A stretch of DNA of 64,000 nt from Vibrio sp. MedPE-SWchi. Lineage in GTDB: Bacteria > Pseudomonadota > Gammaproteobacteria > Enterobacterales > Vibrionaceae. The notes below the pieces were generated by a model, which saw only the letters and a program-made list of their open reading frames with translations, was not told the DNA's origin and ran no database searches. The first letter of the stretch is position 1. Every line of letters begins with the position of its first letter. Positions 46,564 through 56,798 of this stretch are shown here, piece by piece. The position numbers and the translations under genes were made by a program. Where the stretch lies: positions 1 to 64,000 of the forward strand of contig MPDB01000005.1 in the NCBI GenBank assembly GCA_001874155.1, read 5' to 3'.

Positions 46564-47898
46564 ATGTCTGAAATGACTCCTCGTGAAATCGTTCACGAAC
46601 TTAACCGCCACATCATTGGCCAAGATCAAGCTAAACGCTCAGTGGCTATTGCCCTGCGTAACCGCTGGCGTCGTATGCAGCTTGAAGAGAGCTTGCGTGC
46701 TGAGGTGACACCGAAGAACATTCTAATGATTGGCCCTACTGGTGTGGGTAAAACTGAGATTGCTCGTCGTCTGGCAAAGTTGGCAAACGCACCTTTCATT
46801 AAAGTGGAAGCCACCAAGTTTACCGAGGTGGGTTACGTTGGTAAGGAAGTGGAAACCATTATCCGTGACCTAACGGATGTTGCGATTAAGATGACGCACC
46901 AACAAGCGATGGAAAAAGTACAATTCCGCGCAGAAGAGCAAGCGGAAGAGCGCATTCTTGATGCCTTATTACCACCTGCTCGCGATGCTTGGGGCGAGAA
47001 TGAAAAATCAGAGGACACGTCTTCAAACACGCGTCAAATCTTCCGCAAGAAGCTGCGTGAAGGCAAGCTAGACGATAAAGAAATTGAGATTGATGTCGCT
47101 GCACCGCAGATGGGCGTTGAAATCATGGCGCCTCCAGGCATGGAAGAGATGACCAACCAGCTGCAAGGCATGTTCCAAAACCTCGCGGGTGATACCAAGA
47201 AGAAGCGTAAGCTAAAGATCAAAGACGCATTCAAAGCTTTGACTGAAGAAGAAGCCGCTAAGCTGGTTAACCAAGAAGAGCTGAAAGAGAATTCTATCTT
47301 TAACGTTGAAAATAACGGTATCGTATTTATTGATGAGATTGACAAGATCTGTAAACGTGGTGACAGCTCTGGCCCTGACGTTTCTCGTGAAGGTGTTCAA
47401 CGTGATTTACTGCCGCTCATTGAAGGCAGCACGGTGTCAACTAAGCATGGTATGGTAAAAACAGACCACATTTTGTTTGTCACTTCTGGTGCATTCCAGG
47501 TAGCGAAACCATCGGACTTGATCCCTGAACTTCAAGGTCGTCTGCCTATTCGTGTTGAGTTGGAAGCGCTGTCGAGCAATGATTTTAAACGCATCCTAAC
47601 TGAGCCTAAGGCGTCTTTGACTGAGCAGTACATTGCGTTGATGAAAACCGAAGATGTGGACGTTAGCTTCACTGAAGATGGTATTACGCAGATTGCTGAG
47701 GCGGCTTGGCATGTGAACGAAACGACTGAGAACATCGGTGCGCGTCGTCTGCATACGGTCATGGAGCGTCTGATGGATGAGATTTCATTTGAAGCGACAG
47801 ACAAAGCAGGCACAAGCTTAACTATCGATGCTAAGTACGTGAAAGACTGTTTAGGTGATTTAGTCGATGATGAAGATCTAAGCCGTTTTATTCTGTAA
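46564..47898 (+). CDS. hslU: ATPase subunit HslU (ClpY)
   Basis: 444 residues, AAA+ unfoldase partner of HslV. Walker A is [15 protein letters not shown], Walker B is [11 protein letters not shown], and the I-domain lies between (about residues 110-240). Sensor-type residues are in [10 protein letters not shown] and [14 protein letters not shown]. The C-terminal end DLSRFIL is the docking tail that inserts into HslV. Length matches E. coli HslU (443). It follows hslV by 78 bp, and a terminator ends the operon. Confidence 0.97.
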   Translation: MSEMTPREIVHELNRHIIGQDQAKRSVAIALRNRWRRMQLEESLRAEVTPKNILMIGPTGVGKTEIARRLAKLANAPFIKVEATKFTEVGYVGKEVETIIRDLTDVAIKMTHQQAMEKVQFRAEEQAEERILDALLPPARDAWGENEKSEDTSSNTRQIFRKKLREGKLDDKEIEIDVAAPQMGVEIMAPPGMEEMTNQLQGMFQNLAGDTKKKRKLKIKDAFKALTEEEAAKLVNQEELKENSIFNVENNGIVFIDEIDKICKRGDSSGPDVSREGVQRDLLPLIEGSTVSTKHGMVKTDHILFVTSGAFQVAKPSDLIPELQGRLPIRVELEALSSNDFKRILTEPKASLTEQYIALMKTEDVDVSFTEDGITQIAEAAWHVNETTENIGARRLHTVMERLMDEISFEATDKAGTSLTIDAKYVKDCLGDLVDDEDLSRFIL

Positions 47899-47936
47899 CG
47901 AATCGCTTAGGTTTAATCGACATGAGAGTTAAACGA

Positions 47937-47969
47937 GAAAAGGGTTGGCACTGTGCCAACCCTTTTTTT
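47937..47969. terminator. Strong terminator after hslU, shared with the outer-membrane protein gene
   Basis: 10-bp perfect stem agggttggca/tgccaaccct (47941-47950 with 47954-47963), 3-base loop, seven Ts after it and an A-run before it. The genes on both sides converge on it. Confidence 0.92.
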
Positions 47970-47984
47970 GTCATGATGAACAGT

Positions 47985-48572
47985 TTAGAAGCGGTAGTCT
48001 AGAGAGATAGCAAATTCACTGTTTGTGATTTTTATTCCATCTTCATTGTAAGACTTACCCATGTTGCGGTAAGTACCATCAATGGATAGCTCTTTAGTGA
48101 GAGCGTATTGAACACCAACTTGTGCGCCGACGGCAAAGTCTGTTTCACTGTCTGAAATTGAGTCTGTTTGACCTTGATAAACTTCCGTTAACGTTAGCTT
48201 GTTTTTGATTAGCCCAGCGCTGACACCACCAAAAATTGAGAATTCGTTGTTAAGTGCGTGAACGTAATCGTATGAGGCTAGCCATTCATTCTGATTCAAA
48301 TCTGTTGTTAGAGAGTCGCTACCGAAAGTAATAGAGCTCATCTCAGCATCGCCAGCAAAGTTAGCCGTTAGTGTTACACGATGCACTTCGTCAATGTACG
48401 CGCCACCACGGATATGGAAAGCACCAGTGCGGTCATCAAGCTTATACCCCTCTACCTTCATTTCTGAATAGTGAGAGCCGAAACCGCCACCAGCAAAATA
48501 TTCGATAGACGTTGCAAATGCTGATGGTGCAGAAACCGCGGCGATAAGAGCTAAACCAAGTACTTTTTTCAT
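47985..48572 (-). CDS. Small outer-membrane beta-barrel protein (OmpA/OmpX-like barrel)
   Basis: 195 residues from the ATG at 48572 (MKKVLGLALIAAVSAPSAFA, a Sec signal cleaved after AFA); AGGA is upstream. An in-frame extension to 48695 is not protein-like. The mature part has alternating beta strands with glycine turns (YFAGGGFGSHYSEM, FGGVSAGLIKNKLTLTEV, FAVGAQVGVQYALTKEL) and ends in Phe (ISLDYRF), the outer-membrane assembly signal. About eight strands are expected. Function is unknown. Confidence 0.8.
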   Translation of the reverse strand: MKKVLGLALIAAVSAPSAFATSIEYFAGGGFGSHYSEMKVEGYKLDDRTGAFHIRGGAYIDEVHRVTLTANFAGDAEMSSITFGSDSLTTDLNQNEWLASYDYVHALNNEFSIFGGVSAGLIKNKLTLTEVYQGQTDSISDSETDFAVGAQVGVQYALTKELSIDGTYRNMGKSYNEDGIKITNSEFAISLDYRF

Positions 48573-48754
48573 TTTTAAAATCCTGTCAGTGTCGATGTTT
48601 GTTTTTAATTGAACGCCGTTCAATTCGATGGGAAGGATTATGTACACTGTACAATTAAAAGGGAACTTATTAGTGTTATAAGCAAAACTTATCAAGGTAG
48701 GAACCCAGAAAGGAAAGTAGTGATGGAAGGTGACAGGTCAAAAAAGCGATAAAT

Positions 48755-48790
48755 CAAAAAAAGCCACCTAGTGCGAACGCGGTGGCTTTG
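48755..48790 (-). terminator. Terminator of the frdABCD operon
   Basis: 9-bp stem aaagccacc/ggtggcttt (48760-48768 with 48781-48789) with a 12-base loop; the minus-strand read ends in a run of seven Ts. It lies about 50 bp after the frdD stop. Confidence 0.85.
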
Positions 48791-48838
48791 AATTTTGAAC
48801 GATGCACGCAGAAGCGTTAGCTAGCCTATTGGCGACAA

Positions 48839-49219
48839 CTAGATCATGATGATGAAGATGATCGATAACGCACTGATGAGTGCTGCAAAGAAATAACAGC
48901 CAACTTTGCCCGCGACGCCTGCGTGTATCTTAAGATCATGCATTCCGTGATGCAGGCGGTGCATAGCGTGCCACATAGGGAGCGCGAGAGTGCCTATGAT
49001 AAATAGCGCACCAATAATACTGGTCGCAAAGTCGCTCACACGTTCATAGCTTAATGCTTCGGCATCAATGATGCCCATCGGAGCAAGGATGCCCAGTATC
49101 AGCACTGTGATAGGCGTGATCATAGCAAACCATGTTCCCCCCGCACCGAATAACCCCCACCAGATGGGTTCATCTGATCGGCTTGGAGTCTTATTTACGG
49201 CGTAATTATTCGTTTTCAT
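48839..49219 (-). CDS. frdD: Fumarate reductase membrane anchor subunit FrdD
   Basis: 126 residues from the ATG at 49219, with AGGAG six bases upstream; the longer frame to 49306 overlaps frdC and is not FrdD-like. Three membrane helices follow ([22 protein letters not shown] and two more). The [12 protein letters not shown] loop is typical of FrdD. With FrdC it anchors the catalytic FrdAB to the inner membrane and binds menaquinol. Confidence 0.93.
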   Translation of the reverse strand: MKTNNYAVNKTPSRSDEPIWWGLFGAGGTWFAMITPITVLILGILAPMGIIDAEALSYERVSDFATSIIGALFIIGTLALPMWHAMHRLHHGMHDLKIHAGVAGKVGCYFFAALISALSIIFIIMI

Positions 49220-49229
49220 AATAAGCTCC

Positions 49230-49613
49230 TTAAACGATGATGAGTGCAACGAGCGAGATAAACGCAACCGCTGCCCACTGGGTGAGTACAATGACCTTCT
49301 TATCAATCAGCTTACCCTTCAATCGAATAGGCATCACTTGCGGCATCATGCCAAAGAAGGTGTGCGCGTGGAGCAGACTTCCCGCTAGAGCCACGATATT
49401 TATGGCAATAACAACGGGGTTAGCCATAAATCCAAGCCAGGTTTCCCAAGCGTCAGGGCCTTTGACTAATGACGCTAATCCAACGGTAAGGAACAGCGTA
49501 AATAGGATGAGAGGCAGCACCGTTGCTTCACGCAACATATAGAAGCGATAAAAGGGATGATTACTCCACCATGTGCGCTTCATTTCTCGAACGTAAGGTT
49601 TACGATTACTCAT
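49230..49613 (-). CDS. frdC: Fumarate reductase membrane anchor subunit FrdC
   Basis: 127 residues, three membrane helices. It starts [34 protein letters not shown], the conserved FrdC N-terminus, with [17 protein letters not shown] as the second signature. It takes electrons from menaquinol. It starts two bases after the frdB stop, and frdD starts 10 bp after it. Confidence 0.94.
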   Translation of the reverse strand: MSNRKPYVREMKRTWWSNHPFYRFYMLREATVLPLILFTLFLTVGLASLVKGPDAWETWLGFMANPVVIAINIVALAGSLLHAHTFFGMMPQVMPIRLKGKLIDKKVIVLTQWAAVAFISLVALIIV

Positions 49614-49615
49614 CC

Positions 49616-50374
49616 TTATGCCTCCTCTTTCTTTTTTGAACCGTCAGGCTTTAGCATGGCAATAACGAAGTCCATTGAGGATTCGATTTTACCTTGGTTT
49701 ACCGCCGCCGCTGGGTCGACATTTTTAGGACAAACATCAGAGCAATAGCCAACGAACGTACAGCCCCATGCGCCATTATCACCATTAATCAGTTCCATGC
49801 GCTCACTCTTACCATTATCACGACTGTCGAGATTGTAGCGGTGAGCAAGTGTTAATGCTGCAGGGCCAATGAACTCAGGATTCAAACCAAACTGAGGACA
49901 GGCTGCATAGCACAGGCCACAGTTGATACAACCAGCAAACTGCTTGTATTTCGCCATTTGCTCTGGCGTTTGAATGTTGGTGCCATCTTCAGGCGTGCGG
50001 TCATTGCCAATGATGTAAGGCTTAATGGCTTCAAGACGCTCGATGAATGGTGTCATGTCCACAATGAGATCTTTTTCAATGGGGAAGTTCGCAAGAGGCT
50101 CGATGGTGACGCCATCGGGATAATCACGGAGAAAACACTTACACGCAAGCTTTGGTACACCATTGACCATGATTCCGCATGAACCACAGATCGCCATGCG
50201 ACAAGACCAACGATAAGAGAGATCTTTGTCTAGGTTATCTTTGATGTAACCAATTGCATCAAGCACCGACATAGTGTCATCAAATGGGATTTCAAATGAC
50301 TGATTATGCGGCTCGCTATCTTTTGCTGGGTCATAGCGCAGAATGTCTATTTTTTGGATTCGATTCGCTGGCAT
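49616..50374 (-). CDS. frdB: Fumarate reductase iron-sulfur subunit FrdB
   Basis: 252 residues. The [2Fe-2S] ligands lie in [17 protein letters not shown] and KLAC, and the two further clusters are bound by [12 protein letters not shown] and [17 protein letters not shown]. It carries electrons from the anchors to FrdA. Its ATG overlaps the frdA stop as TAATG. Length is near that of E. coli FrdB (244). Confidence 0.96.
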   Translation of the reverse strand: MPANRIQKIDILRYDPAKDSEPHNQSFEIPFDDTMSVLDAIGYIKDNLDKDLSYRWSCRMAICGSCGIMVNGVPKLACKCFLRDYPDGVTIEPLANFPIEKDLIVDMTPFIERLEAIKPYIIGNDRTPEDGTNIQTPEQMAKYKQFAGCINCGLCYAACPQFGLNPEFIGPAALTLAHRYNLDSRDNGKSERMELINGDNGAWGCTFVGYCSDVCPKNVDPAAAVNQGKIESSMDFVIAMLKPDGSKKKEEA

Positions 50375-52185
50375 TACGCTTGCTCCTCTTTTTGTTTCGT
50401 TTGAGCAGCTTCCTCTGCCGCCGCTTTTTCAGCAGCTTCACCATATAGGCGCGCTTTAGGTTGAGATTTTGTGATGGTCACTTCACGATAATCGATGGTT
50501 GGCGCGGCGTCTTCTTGGTAATAAGCCAACGAGTGCTTCAAGAAATTCACATCATCACGTTCAGTGCAGTTTTCATCTAAACGTTGGTGAGCACCACGAG
50601 ACTCTTTACGCAAAATAGCTGAATGAGCCATTGCTTCTGCGACTTCAAGACCGTAGCCCACTTCAATCGCGTAAAGCAGGTCAGTGTTGAACACCTTGCC
50701 TTTGTCTTTAATGCCGATCTTTTTGTAACGCGCTTTTAGCTCGGTGATCTTTTCGATCGTCGCTTGCATCAGATCTTCTTGGCGGTAGATACCACAACCT
50801 GCTTCCATGGTGTGACCCATTTCCGTTCGGATATCTGCCCAGTTCTCATCGCCTTCTTGCGCCAAGATTGCCGCGATACGCTCTTCAACCGCTTTGACTT
50901 GCTTCTCAATCGACGCTTCGTTCCAGCCTTTGAACTCTTCCGCTCGTTTCACTGCGTTTTCACCGGCGACACGCCCAAAGACAACAAACTCAGCCAGTGA
51001 ATTTGAACCCAGACGGTTAGCGCCATGAAGGCCAACAGAAGCACATTCACCGACGGCGAATAGTCCTTTGATTTGCGTTTCGCAATCGCTATTGGTTTCA
51101 ATACCACCCATGGTGTAGTGAACCGTTGGACGAATTGGGATTGGCTCTTTTGCAGGGTCAACGTTAACGTACGCTTTGGATAGCTCACAAATGAACGGAA
51201 GACGCTCTTGCAGATACTCTTCACCTAAGTGGCGAAGGTCGAGATGCACGACATCACCGAGTGGGTGTTTGATGGTGTTGCCTTTTTGCTGTTCGTGCCA
51301 GAACGCTTGAGAAACCTTGTCACGAGGACCCAGTTCCATGTATTTATTCTTAGGCTCGCCAACGGGCGTTTCCGGGCCCATGCCGTAGTCTTGCAGGTAG
51401 CGATAGCCATTTTTATTGACGATGATACCGCCTTCACCACGACAACCTTCCGTCATCAAGATGCCAGTACCCGGTAGGCCTGTTGGGTGGTATTGCACAA
51501 ATTCCATATCACGCAGTGGCACGCCATGACGATACGCCATCGCCATACCATCGCCCGTCACAATACCGCCGTTAGTATTACAGTGATAAACACGACCCGC
51601 ACCGCCAGTGGCAAGAACCACCGATTTTGCGCGAATAGTGATGAGTTCACCTTCTGCCATATGAATAGCAATCAGACCTTGGATTTCACCGTCTTCGACA
51701 AGAAGGTCTACGACAAAGTACTCGTCAAAGCGGTTGATTTGGCTGTACTTCATTGAGGTTTGAAATAGGGTATGCAGCATGTGGAAGCCGGTTTTATCGG
51801 CCGCAAACCATGTGCGTTCTACTTTCATTCCACCAAAACGACGAACGTTGACTTCGCCATTCTCTTTACGACTCCACGGGCAACCCCATTGCTCCATTTG
51901 GATCATCTCACGGGTTGCGTTTTTTACGAAATATTCAACAACGTCCTGTTCACATAACCAATCACCACCGCCAACGGTATCGTTGAAGTGATTGTCTAAG
52001 CTATCTTCATCCTTGATAACAGCAGCCGATCCACCCTCTGCCGCAACCGTGTGGGAGCGCATAGGGTAAACTTTGGAAATAAGTGCGACTTCTAAGTCAG
52101 GGTTTGCTTCCGCTGCTGCAATAGCAGTTCGAAGACCAGCGCCGCCAGCGCCAATGACCGCGATATCTGTGGTGATAGTTTGCAC
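50374..52185 (-). CDS. frdA: Fumarate reductase flavoprotein subunit FrdA
   Basis: 603 residues. The N-terminal FAD loop is [16 protein letters not shown], and His45 in [13 protein letters not shown] is the site of covalent FAD linkage. Substrate-site blocks [20 protein letters not shown] and TMGGIETN are present. It reduces fumarate to succinate in anaerobic respiration and is the first gene of frdABCD. The four-gene layout with two anchors marks it as Frd and not Sdh. No clear FNR site was found upstream. Confidence 0.97.
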   Translation of the reverse strand: MQTITTDIAVIGAGGAGLRTAIAAAEANPDLEVALISKVYPMRSHTVAAEGGSAAVIKDEDSLDNHFNDTVGGGDWLCEQDVVEYFVKNATREMIQMEQWGCPWSRKENGEVNVRRFGGMKVERTWFAADKTGFHMLHTLFQTSMKYSQINRFDEYFVVDLLVEDGEIQGLIAIHMAEGELITIRAKSVVLATGGAGRVYHCNTNGGIVTGDGMAMAYRHGVPLRDMEFVQYHPTGLPGTGILMTEGCRGEGGIIVNKNGYRYLQDYGMGPETPVGEPKNKYMELGPRDKVSQAFWHEQQKGNTIKHPLGDVVHLDLRHLGEEYLQERLPFICELSKAYVNVDPAKEPIPIRPTVHYTMGGIETNSDCETQIKGLFAVGECASVGLHGANRLGSNSLAEFVVFGRVAGENAVKRAEEFKGWNEASIEKQVKAVEERIAAILAQEGDENWADIRTEMGHTMEAGCGIYRQEDLMQATIEKITELKARYKKIGIKDKGKVFNTDLLYAIEVGYGLEVAEAMAHSAILRKESRGAHQRLDENCTERDDVNFLKHSLAYYQEDAAPTIDYREVTITKSQPKARLYGEAAEKAAAEEAAQTKQKEEQA

Positions 52186-52560
52186 AGTTATCCTCCAGTG
52201 TGTGATTGTTATTATTGAATGCTAGGTGCGTATCTAATGGCCCCTAGAGTCTTATTTATACCTAGTGCATTGAAATAAAAAACGTGCTTAATATCTCAGG
52301 CTCCAGGCGCTACTCATTGGTAGCTAAGCCAGTTTAGAAGAGCAAAATTAGGAATAAATTGATTCAGTTAGGCTTTTGGTTCGGAAATGCAAGCGTGAGC
52401 ATACTTATTCCATATTGTGTGACCGGTATCTATATTTTGGTCAGGGTGTACAGAATTGAGTCGTTGAGTCTAGATGGGCTTCAGATGTGTTTTTCATTCT
52501 AGAAATTCGCATTTAGCGCTAGAATATCGGCTGACTTTATTTCGAGAAGTAGAACCTGAT
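52186..52560. other. Intergenic region between divergent frdA and epmA
   Basis: 375 bp with no gene beyond an N-terminal extension of the epmA frame. It carries both divergent promoters. TTGATTCAG near 52358 resembles half of an FNR site, but the second half is absent. AGGAT (read on the minus strand at about 52191-52195) serves frdA. Confidence 0.45.
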
Positions 52561-53535
52561 ATGACAGAAAAATTGTGGCAACCGAGTGCTAGCATTCAAC
52601 AACTCAAGCAACGAGCGGCAATCTTGGCAAGCATCCGTGATTTTTTTGCACAAAAAGGTGTTATGGAAGTTGATACACCAGCGATGAGTCACGCGACGGT
52701 GACTGATATTCACCTGCATACCTTTCAAACCACCTTCGTTGGCCCTGATTACGCACAGGGGCGTCGGCTCTATTTTATGACCAGCCCTGAGTTTCACATG
52801 AAGCGCTTATTGGCCGCAGGAAGTGGTTGTATTTATCAGATAGGGAAGTCTTTTCGTAACGAAGAGAATGGTCGCTATCACAACCCTGAATTCACGATGT
52901 TGGAGTGGTATCGAGTTGGGTTTGACCATCATGATTTAATGGATGAGATGGATGAACTGCTACAGGCTATATTGAGTTGTAACGTCGCTAAACGTATGAC
53001 CTATCAACAGGCTTTCATTGATGTTCTTGGTGTTTGTCCATTAGAAGATTCCATGGATAAACTCAAGCTCGCAGCAAATGAGCTTGGCTTGCGTGATATT
53101 GCTGAAAACGAGCAAGATAGAGACACATTATTACAGCTGTTGTTCTGTATTGGGGTTGAAGGAAAGATAGGTCTACAAGAACCTGTTTTCGTATACGATT
53201 TTCCTGCATCACAAGCAGCTCTTGCGAAAATCAATCATCAAGACTCACGTGTCGCCGATAGATTTGAGGTCTATTACCAAGGAATTGAACTTGCCAATGG
53301 CTTTCATGAACTGGATGACGCTGACGAGCAGTTGCACCGGTTTGAGCAAGACAACCGTAAACGAATCGAGATGGGATTGGTAGAACAACCGATCGATCAT
53401 CATTTTGTGTCGGCGTTGAAAGCCGGGCTTCCTCAGTGTTCAGGGGTGGCTTTAGGTATAGATAGGTTGGTAATGTTGGCACTCGATTGTCAGCACATCG
53501 ATGAAGTCACTGCTTTTGCTTTTCCAAGGGCTTGA
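52561..53535 (+). CDS. epmA: Elongation factor P--(R)-beta-lysine ligase
   Basis: 324 residues from the ATG at 52561 ([19 protein letters not shown]); the frame is open back to 52474 but the extension is not conserved-looking. It is a class II lysyl-tRNA synthetase-like core without the anticodon domain: motif 2 region [31 protein letters not shown], motif 3 [12 protein letters not shown]. It attaches beta-lysine to EF-P (with EpmB). It is divergent from frdA, the same neighbourhood as in E. coli. Length matches EpmA (325). Confidence 0.95.
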   Translation: MTEKLWQPSASIQQLKQRAAILASIRDFFAQKGVMEVDTPAMSHATVTDIHLHTFQTTFVGPDYAQGRRLYFMTSPEFHMKRLLAAGSGCIYQIGKSFRNEENGRYHNPEFTMLEWYRVGFDHHDLMDEMDELLQAILSCNVAKRMTYQQAFIDVLGVCPLEDSMDKLKLAANELGLRDIAENEQDRDTLLQLLFCIGVEGKIGLQEPVFVYDFPASQAALAKINHQDSRVADRFEVYYQGIELANGFHELDDADEQLHRFEQDNRKRIEMGLVEQPIDHHFVSALKAGLPQCSGVALGIDRLVMLALDCQHIDEVTAFAFPRA

Positions 53536-53546
53536 GGCATTTACGT

Positions 53547-53580
53547 ATAACTAGAGTACTCTTTTGCTACTCTAGTTATT
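53547..53580 (+). terminator. Hairpin after epmA, probable terminator
   Basis: Perfect 12-bp stem (53547-53558 with 53568-53579) and a 9-base loop, 12 bp past the epmA stop. The following T-run is poor, so it may be a bidirectional or weak terminator. Confidence 0.6.
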
Positions 53581-53612
53581 CCGCGTTTTAGTTCTCACTG
53601 GTACTGCTTTCT

Positions 53613-54323
53613 TTAGTTAGCCGCTGGTAAGGTCTGCTTGGTTTTTTCTGGCATGTTTTTCTTGGCAACGACGGCATTATCTCGGTAGTAATTGACCATG
53701 TTTTCTTTTAACCAAGGTTCTAAGTAAAGCGTCGGGATGAATATACTCAACCGCTCTATCTCTAGAGGCTCTCCAGACAATAGACGTGTGTCTCGTTTGT
53801 CGGCAATTCCCGTCAATATACCAACCAGTTCATTGTTTTCATTGTAAGCGCCCCCACCACTCATTCCGCCTTGAATGGCTGCATCGGTAATGCTCGACGG
53901 ACAATTGGCATAATCTTTATCGTTCACAAAGTTAAGGTCGAGGTGGTAGACGCCTTCGCTCGTGATGACATCGCCGGTGGCGTCCATTCCAAACGCGCTG
54001 ATCTTCTGCCCAGGGTAGACAGTCCCTAAAGAGGCAATGGTATCAGAGCGGTTGTCTGATTGAATCAATGCGATATCACAGTGAGGGTGGTAGGCGACTA
54101 CTGTGCTGTAGCTGAGTGACGCGACGTGTGCTGCGGTGAGACTTAATTCCTGAGTAATAGGTACACTCGTACCATGCCCTTGAAAAAGAAGGGGAACACC
54201 TAAGAATTGGTAGTCAATGTCAGGGTGATTTTCTGCTAGCTGCGTCGTGCCATTACTATGAACACAGCCGGATAATACTACTAGGCTCGTGGTGGCGATA
54301 AGTGCCCCCAAAAAAGTATGCAT
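53613..54323 (-). CDS. Trypsin-like serine protease lipoprotein
   Basis: 236 residues. The signal peptide ends at a lipobox LSGC (residues 17-20), so it is a lipoprotein. A chymotrypsin/S1-like fold follows with all three catalytic positions visible: His in LTAAHVAS, Asp in HCDIALIQ, and Ser in IQGGMSGGGAY. A further strand ELVGILTGI matches the usual VGI(V/I) after the active site. The C-terminal 40 residues are charged. It probably acts in the periplasm or at the outer membrane. No PDZ domain is present, so it is not DegP-like. Substrate is unknown. Confidence 0.72.
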   Translation of the reverse strand: MHTFLGALIATTSLVVLSGCVHSNGTTQLAENHPDIDYQFLGVPLLFQGHGTSVPITQELSLTAAHVASLSYSTVVAYHPHCDIALIQSDNRSDTIASLGTVYPGQKISAFGMDATGDVITSEGVYHLDLNFVNDKDYANCPSSITDAAIQGGMSGGGAYNENNELVGILTGIADKRDTRLLSGEPLEIERLSIFIPTLYLEPWLKENMVNYYRDNAVVAKKNMPEKTKQTLPAAN

Positions 54324-54543
54324 CGTTTTCCTCCATGGCCCTAAGCCTCGACTCTCTTTTCATAGAGATAAAAAGCGCATCTCATCTATCAACTCAATCA
54401 CATTATTGATGTGTATTGTCGATAAGATTCTCAATTACAATAAAACTCTAGTTTATAAACGGCGATATGGCGACAGAAATGTACTCAGAATGGACTTATT
54501 TATGATTTTATCAGAAGGGGTGTGAGTTGGATCCAAAACTGCA

Positions 54544-54590
54544 TGTGACCTAATACAAGGGAGGTTCAACCTCCCTTGTATTAGGTCACA
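54544..54590. repeat. 47-bp perfect palindrome next to the yjbH stop
   Basis: Two exact 23-base inverted arms (54544-54566 and 54568-54590) around a single central C. It begins 6 bp past the yjbH stop (minus strand). It could form an unusually long hairpin and act as terminator for yjbH, but it lacks a strong T-run. There is no second copy in the window. Confidence 0.9.
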
Positions 54591-54596
54591 CTACGA

Positions 54597-56798
54597 TTAG
54601 TGGTTGGTTTCTTTGATAGGGCGTGTATTCCAGGGGGCTCGTATGTCGGTTGTGTCATACAGGTGATATTTTCGATTTAGCATTTGCCCACCATCTCTTT
54701 GGAGAGGTAACCATGAGATACCAATGCGCTCACGGCTTGGTTTTGCCGTCATCAGATCCAGAGGGATTGAGATATAAAACCCTTTCGTAAAACTCCCTTC
54801 ACCGTACTCCTCTGCTGAAAGGTTGGTTTTCGTCGCAAAGGCACCAGCGGTAATGCCACTGTCGAACTGCTTAGAAAAGTCCAATGTCACGCCGATGTCT
54901 TCAGACAGGTATCGACCTGCACTCACCTTTAACTGTGTATCATCAATTAACTGCCAAAACTTAGGCTGCCAATAGAGTGTGGCATGGCCCGTTGCTGTTC
55001 CTGTTTGTACGCGATAGTAACGATTGGTTTGCTCATCGAAATGACGCTCTTCGCTAAATAAACCAAACGCCGTGTCCGGATCTCGCTGAACGACGTAGTT
55101 GATATCTGCACCAATGGCCCAATTTTTACCAAAGGGGCGATAGATTAGCTCTGTGCCGACACCGGCGAACATCGTCTCTAGATAACCACCATAGGCTTGC
55201 GTGTAAAAGCTTTCTTGGAAGCGATCAAAGTGGGTCAGTTGCAGGGTGTCTACACGGAGGAACTCGTCATAGTATTGTCTCGACAACGTTCGTACACGCT
55301 TTAGGTCGGTACCATCGGGCGGTACGGTATAATTGAACTTGTCGTAGTTATCGAGAAGGTTTGCGTAAACACTGCCGGAAGCTAACCAATGTTTGCCAAA
55401 CTCATAATTGGCATTGGCGTTGATACCAATTGAATAGAGATAGAAGTTCTCCGCACCACCAATAGACTGTTGCAGGACGGGCGAGAAACCATAATAGAAC
55501 GGTTGGTTTATGCTCGCTTTGACATCACTCCCTTTCCTTGTTGAGCTTTGTGTGTAACTTGCATCGAGAAAACGAGCCTCTGGGTAATCATTGTCGGCAA
55601 CACGTTTGAATGCGTTGGCGTGAATGACGGTTTCTTGCATAGGTTGATGGTGACGAGTGTCAACAATATGGTAGTGGGTTGCGTCAATGCCACTGTTGGC
55701 AACCGACAGTGCAGCGCGATGATGCGCCTCGTGAGCATCACGATATTTAATCGGCTCACCTTCAAGGGTGACGACCGGTCCATCGTGTGAAATGGTCAGT
55801 TCATTGTACCCTGCGACTTGAGACACCTCTTCCGCGAGCGCTTGCCACTCTTGAGTGGTTAACTCGCTTTGAGTCTCTTGGATTTGATATGACGGTCTTG
55901 GCGTATCAACCCAAGATGGCCTTAAACTCGAAAAGTTAGTCGCTAAGGTTAGCCCGGCAGTGAATGTATTCCCTCGCTCATAGCTTAACCTCACATCAGC
56001 CCAATCTGTTAAGGCGTATACTGCGCCAAAATTCCATGGCGTCGCGACAGTGATATCGGTGTAACTGTTCGTGACAGGGAAGTCACTGCTGTAGTCATTA
56101 CCATCGTATTCCACTTTTAATCGAAGAGGTTGATAAGGCGTTTGGTACTCAATACCACCAAAGAGAGCTGAACAACCTGAAAACATTCGGTCGATATCCA
56201 GACTGCCACCATTACCTCTAAAGGCAGTATTTCGGCCACAGTCCACAGAAAGCGACTTGTCGCCGGATAAATTAGCGCTGTTTCCTAAGTAGCCCCAGCC
56301 GACACCCAGTGCAAAATCTAATGGGCCCACTTGTTTATTTGCTACGACAAACTCACCATCAAATAAGCCTGTTCCACCAAAATCTCGCACACCAACAGAA
56401 ACTTCGGGTAACCAGTAGCTTTCTTTTAACAGACGTAATTTTGCATCCATTGATTTGTCTGTGTACTTAGTCTCACCACTAAAACCTGGATCAGAACTAT
56501 AAAGCATATCGTGCACTTGGGTGTAGCGAACGGTTGCTTCAAGCCAAGGAAAGAGTTGCAGTGCAGTCGTATAGTGCAGGTATTCATCATTATTGGTGAC
56601 GGCGGCATTAAACTCACCAACAGGCATCATGCGCGCGGTTGGCATTTGAATTAATCCAACACCACCGAAATCGGTGTAGGAATGCTTTATCTGTGGGTGA
56701 CTAAATTCGTCAGCAGCTAATGGGAAAACGAACAAGGTGCTGATAGCACTAAAACGAACGAGCCATGTTTGTCGCCTAGAGTTTGAGGAGTTCTTCAT
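54597..56798 (-). CDS. yjbH: YjbH/WbfB-like exopolysaccharide-associated outer-membrane protein
   Basis: 733 residues with a Sec signal (VRFSAISTLFVFPLAADE). The body is rich in beta strands with aromatic residues, starting YTDFGGVGLIQMPTARMMPVG, the hallmark of the YjbH/GfcD (DUF940) family, predicted to be a large outer-membrane barrel. It ends at the palindrome at 54544. Its ATG overlaps the stop of the GfcC/YjbG-like gene, so the three yjbFGH genes are coupled. Homologues wbfB/C/D belong to the V. cholerae O139 polysaccharide region. The role is probably exopolysaccharide export or surface display; mechanism is unproven. Confidence 0.85.
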   Translation of the reverse strand: MKNSSNSRRQTWLVRFSAISTLFVFPLAADEFSHPQIKHSYTDFGGVGLIQMPTARMMPVGEFNAAVTNNDEYLHYTTALQLFPWLEATVRYTQVHDMLYSSDPGFSGETKYTDKSMDAKLRLLKESYWLPEVSVGVRDFGGTGLFDGEFVVANKQVGPLDFALGVGWGYLGNSANLSGDKSLSVDCGRNTAFRGNGGSLDIDRMFSGCSALFGGIEYQTPYQPLRLKVEYDGNDYSSDFPVTNSYTDITVATPWNFGAVYALTDWADVRLSYERGNTFTAGLTLATNFSSLRPSWVDTPRPSYQIQETQSELTTQEWQALAEEVSQVAGYNELTISHDGPVVTLEGEPIKYRDAHEAHHRAALSVANSGIDATHYHIVDTRHHQPMQETVIHANAFKRVADNDYPEARFLDASYTQSSTRKGSDVKASINQPFYYGFSPVLQQSIGGAENFYLYSIGINANANYEFGKHWLASGSVYANLLDNYDKFNYTVPPDGTDLKRVRTLSRQYYDEFLRVDTLQLTHFDRFQESFYTQAYGGYLETMFAGVGTELIYRPFGKNWAIGADINYVVQRDPDTAFGLFSEERHFDEQTNRYYRVQTGTATGHATLYWQPKFWQLIDDTQLKVSAGRYLSEDIGVTLDFSKQFDSGITAGAFATKTNLSAEEYGEGSFTKGFYISIPLDLMTAKPSRERIGISWLPLQRDGGQMLNRKYHLYDTTDIRAPWNTRPIKETNH

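Noticed and set aside
52358..52372. Possible FNR site upstream of frdA
   Set aside because: TTGAT is present, but ATCAA is not found at the required spacing.
53004..53482. Minus-strand ORFs within epmA
   Set aside because: They lie fully inside a well-supported gene and have no ribosome sites or family motifs.
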